Source: an uncultured Parabacteroides sp.
GTDB taxonomy: Bacteria > Bacteroidota > Bacteroidia > Bacteroidales > Tannerellaceae
Direction: 5' to 3'
Length of the DNA stretch: 63,559 nt
Assembly (NCBI GenBank): GCA_934725305.1
Contig: CAKVBA010000011.1
Span: 1-63,559, forward strand
Part shown: positions 61,866 through 63,559 of the stretch, piece after piece
Layout: every line of letters starts with the position of its first letter
Numbering within the stretch: the stretch's first letter is position 1
Program-made: the position numbers and the translations under genes
Notes under the pieces: model-generated
The model's database searches: none
What the model was told of the DNA's origin: nothing
The model's input: only the letters and a program-made list of their open reading frames with translations

Positions 61866-63238
61866 AATACTCCGTTAAAAATTCAACATATCGGCTAAGC
61901 GGCTTCTGCCACTATGCTAAAGAGTTCTTTGATAAGTTTAGCATTAAATGTTCTGTTCGGCTTCATACCGGACTTGCTAAAAAATCTTTTGAGCATATAA
62001 GTGTTACTCAGATAGGCTTTTAGCAGTCCGATGGAGAGCGATGGATAGTACCATTGGCGCATGACCTTTGCAATGTTTACCGATGCTCGTGAAGCATTGA
62101 AAGCGAAGTTTAGTTTCTTCAAATCTCTTGCCTGGCAATCATTGAGTCTGGTAAACTGCTTGGAATCCCGGAAGCAAAACTCGATTTGGAATCGTGTATG
62201 GTAGTATTCGATGACGTCTTTGGCCGACATTTCAAGATCGGTGGAGAAGTAAATTTTATGTCCTCCTGATTCCGGGTAATGAACCACGACTTTGATGTTT
62301 CGTTTCATTGCCTTTGAATAGGCCTTGACAGAATAGGCCTTTCCTCCTTCAATGTCGAGAACCTCGCAACGCTGAAGGTCGAGTTTCTTAAAATCAATCT
62401 TCTCACCTTTGATGCGTGGTCGTCCCCGTTTGCCTGTGCGGACACCGTCATGTGAATACCATAAGGCGGCATCATCACGCAGACGACTGATGACATGGAA
62501 TCCCAGCAGACAGGCTTCGTTGACAAACTTTGCCTTTGAGAACCAAGCATCTGCAACGACATAACGTGTTATGTCAAGCAACTTGTTCTTGTATTTACGG
62601 AGTACGTCAAGATGCCAGTCCACAAGGTTGTATTCTTCGCCTTGCTTTTCCAGATACGCCTTGTCCGGTGTCTGTTCCGTACGTAGCATCATACAGTCCC
62701 GGCTGTCAATGTCGACAATGCCGATACCGAGAATTTCCAATCCCCGTTTCATGGCAGAAGCGCATCCCGACCAGAACTTGCCGATATAAGGAGTCTTCTT
62801 TCCCGACTTTGAAATGTAGCTTGCGTCGATGGCAATGGCTTTTCTAGCACTTTCACCAAACCGCTGCCGCATAAGGAAGAGGTTGAACTGCATCCAGTCA
62901 AACTCACGTTCAAACAACTGCCGGAAGCGTTGTTCCGAGCTGTCTGAGTAACGCCCCATTTGGGTGAAATTAATCTTTCTTGGCAGTACCATATACAAAA
63001 TCATGAGTTGGATGAATACTGTTTTAAAACTTTTGCGTAACTTCGCAGAACAACTATTCAAAGCATCGGTTACGATTTCCTCATATTGGTCAAGTGCTGT
63101 TTTATTTATTCCTTTAATGTGTGGTGGTAAATCATTAAAGATGCTAAAAATTAGTCACTTAACCCATTTTATTTTGCTAAATTATATTAATTAACTTGTT
63201 TGTTTTCAACGGATTAGTTGCAAATTTAACGAAATATT
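61866..63238 (-). mobile_element. IS4-type insertion sequence (approximate ends)
   Basis: The transposase at 61895-63061 is flanked by imperfect inverted ends: CGTTAAAAATTCAACATA (from 61873) and the reverse complement of 63210-63231, CGTTAAATTTGCAACTAA. The similarity may extend outward a few bases (AATA..T.CGTTAAA), giving about 1.37 kb. I do not see a clean target duplication, so the exact ends are uncertain. It lies directly upstream of the iron-uptake promoter. Confidence 0.65.
61895..63061 (-). CDS. IS4-type DDE transposase
   Basis: 388 aa from a TTG at 63061. DDE residues: Asp in KAIAIDASYISK, Asp in YVVADAWFSKA and Glu in the YREK signature YHTRFQIEFCFRDSK (Y-2-R-3-E-6-K), diagnostic of the IS4 group. 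The frame stays open upstream to about 63154 and reads plausibly (IFNDLPPHIKGINKTALDQY, then EEIVTDALNS), so the true N-terminus is probably longer, but no ATG is present there; the start may be non-ATG or damaged. Confidence 0.88.
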   Translation of the reverse strand: MNSCSAKLRKSFKTVFIQLMILYMVLPRKINFTQMGRYSDSSEQRFRQLFEREFDWMQFNLFLMRQRFGESARKAIAIDASYISKSGKKTPYIGKFWSGCASAMKRGLEILGIGIVDIDSRDCMMLRTEQTPDKAYLEKQGEEYNLVDWHLDVLRKYKNKLLDITRYVVADAWFSKAKFVNEACLLGFHVISRLRDDAALWYSHDGVRTGKRGRPRIKGEKIDFKKLDLQRCEVLDIEGGKAYSVKAYSKAMKRNIKVVVHYPESGGHKIYFSTDLEMSAKDVIEYYHTRFQIEFCFRDSKQFTRLNDCQARDLKKLNFAFNASRASVNIAKVMRQWYYPSLSIGLLKAYLSNTYMLKRFFSKSGMKPNRTFNAKLIKELFSIVAEAA

Positions 63239-63341
63239 ATAAAGAGTAATAGCGAGCTTTTGCGAATTAAAAACAAGCAAAAGAGGCCTTATAAAAAACA
63301 AAAGACAGCAAGCAGTTATTTTAGATTATACATTTAACGAC

Positions 63342-63358
63342 CTAATGACCGTTTTGGG
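63342..63358. repeat. solo MITE end
   Basis: CTAATGACCGTTTTGGG, two mismatches to the family end, followed by TTAAA, the same 5 bp that is duplicated at 55569/55641. No left partner is found in 63239-63341, a stretch in which I see no gene. Confidence 0.5.
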
Positions 63359-63371
63359 TTAAAGTTGATAT

Positions 63372-63559
63372 TTATTTCCCTCCCTTAATTCTATTACAAT
63401 TCTTACAAAGCATCTGGCAATTTTCAGCCACAGTAGTACCACCTTCTTTCCATGGTGTGATATGATCAGCTTCCATTTCCTCCGTAAGCCTCCGGTGAAC
63501 CACGTATTTCGCAATAGAAACAATTAGTCCCGGTTCGGTACGATTCGTTCAGATTCGCC
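63372..63559 (-). pseudogene. HNH endonuclease, cut by the window edge and probably frameshifted
   Basis: On the minus strand the C-terminal end reads [20 protein letters not shown] then [18 protein letters not shown] and a stop at 63372-63374, a clear HNH motif (E-DH..N..C..C) with a zinc pair. The preceding CxxC expected in this family (CFYC) is in a different frame about 40 bp upstream, so a single-base indel is likely. The rest is beyond the window. Confidence 0.65.

Noticed and set aside
63156..63358. AACCCATTTTATTT as left partner of the MITE end at 63342
   Set aside because: Only the first few bases (CCCA) fit the family end; the GGTCATTAG part is absent.

Overview
This 63.6 kb window is chromosomal DNA from a member of the Bacteroidales, most likely Parabacteroides or a close relative in the Tannerellaceae (inference). 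The reasons are: the T9SS translocon gene sprA next to ruvA; the conserved runs dxs-trkA-trkH and parA-parB-DUF5683-lytic transglycosylase-relA/spoT; a GH92 mannosidase lipoprotein; NVEALA and BF3164-type genes; and many promoters with the Bacteroidetes -7 box TAnnTTTG, two of them with a clear -33 TTTG 19 bp upstream.

Layout. 1-2900 is a decay zone: an IS256-type element, a headless BF3164-type propeller lipoprotein, a frameshifted redoxin-like relic and a GH2 beta-galactosidase fragment cut by a 193-bp MITE-like element. 2903-5164 is GH92. 5331-7225 is a compact minus-strand operon: NVEALA peptide, BF3164-type propeller lipoprotein, an unlisted 50-aa lipoprotein and a signal peptidase I cut off before its catalytic lysine. 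8308-10782 holds a split LysO lysine exporter and a thioredoxin-rhodanese lipoprotein. 11227-31144 is housekeeping: isoprenoid synthesis, potassium uptake, recombination, T9SS secretion, chromosome partitioning, cell wall and stringent response. 31238-43768 holds an S9 peptidase, a DUF3127/MerR/M23 cluster, alaS, an outer membrane barrel and purL. 44414-55491 holds a sulfatase with a large internal deletion, lysE, a CBM9-like protein, rnz, a stand-alone T9SS C-terminal-domain-like protein, an ECF sigma factor with a membrane partner, rpsA, a HAD phosphatase, nitronate monooxygenase, aroB and tRNA-Pro(GGG). 55572-63559 is accessory: another MITE, an IS66 fragment, a four-gene iron or haem uptake operon, an IS4-type element and an HNH endonuclease fragment.

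The most unusual signal is non-coding. Seven intergenic regions carry degenerate tandem arrays with an exact 22-bp (or 11-bp) step, about two (or one) helical turns. Most lie beside a second repeat, an element of about 120 bp with inverted ends GGTGCGTCA..AATTGC, and beside a hairpin of the type GAGGCTGCATCAAAA. A third repeat family has inverted ends CCCAATTCGGTCATTAG and 5-bp target duplications. I do not recognise these families and report them as the main candidates for undescribed structure. The second candidate system is the NVEALA/propeller/lipoprotein/signal-peptidase operon, where the NVEALA-like motif contains an A-x-A signal-peptidase site.

All calls come from reading the sequence and translations; no database search was run.
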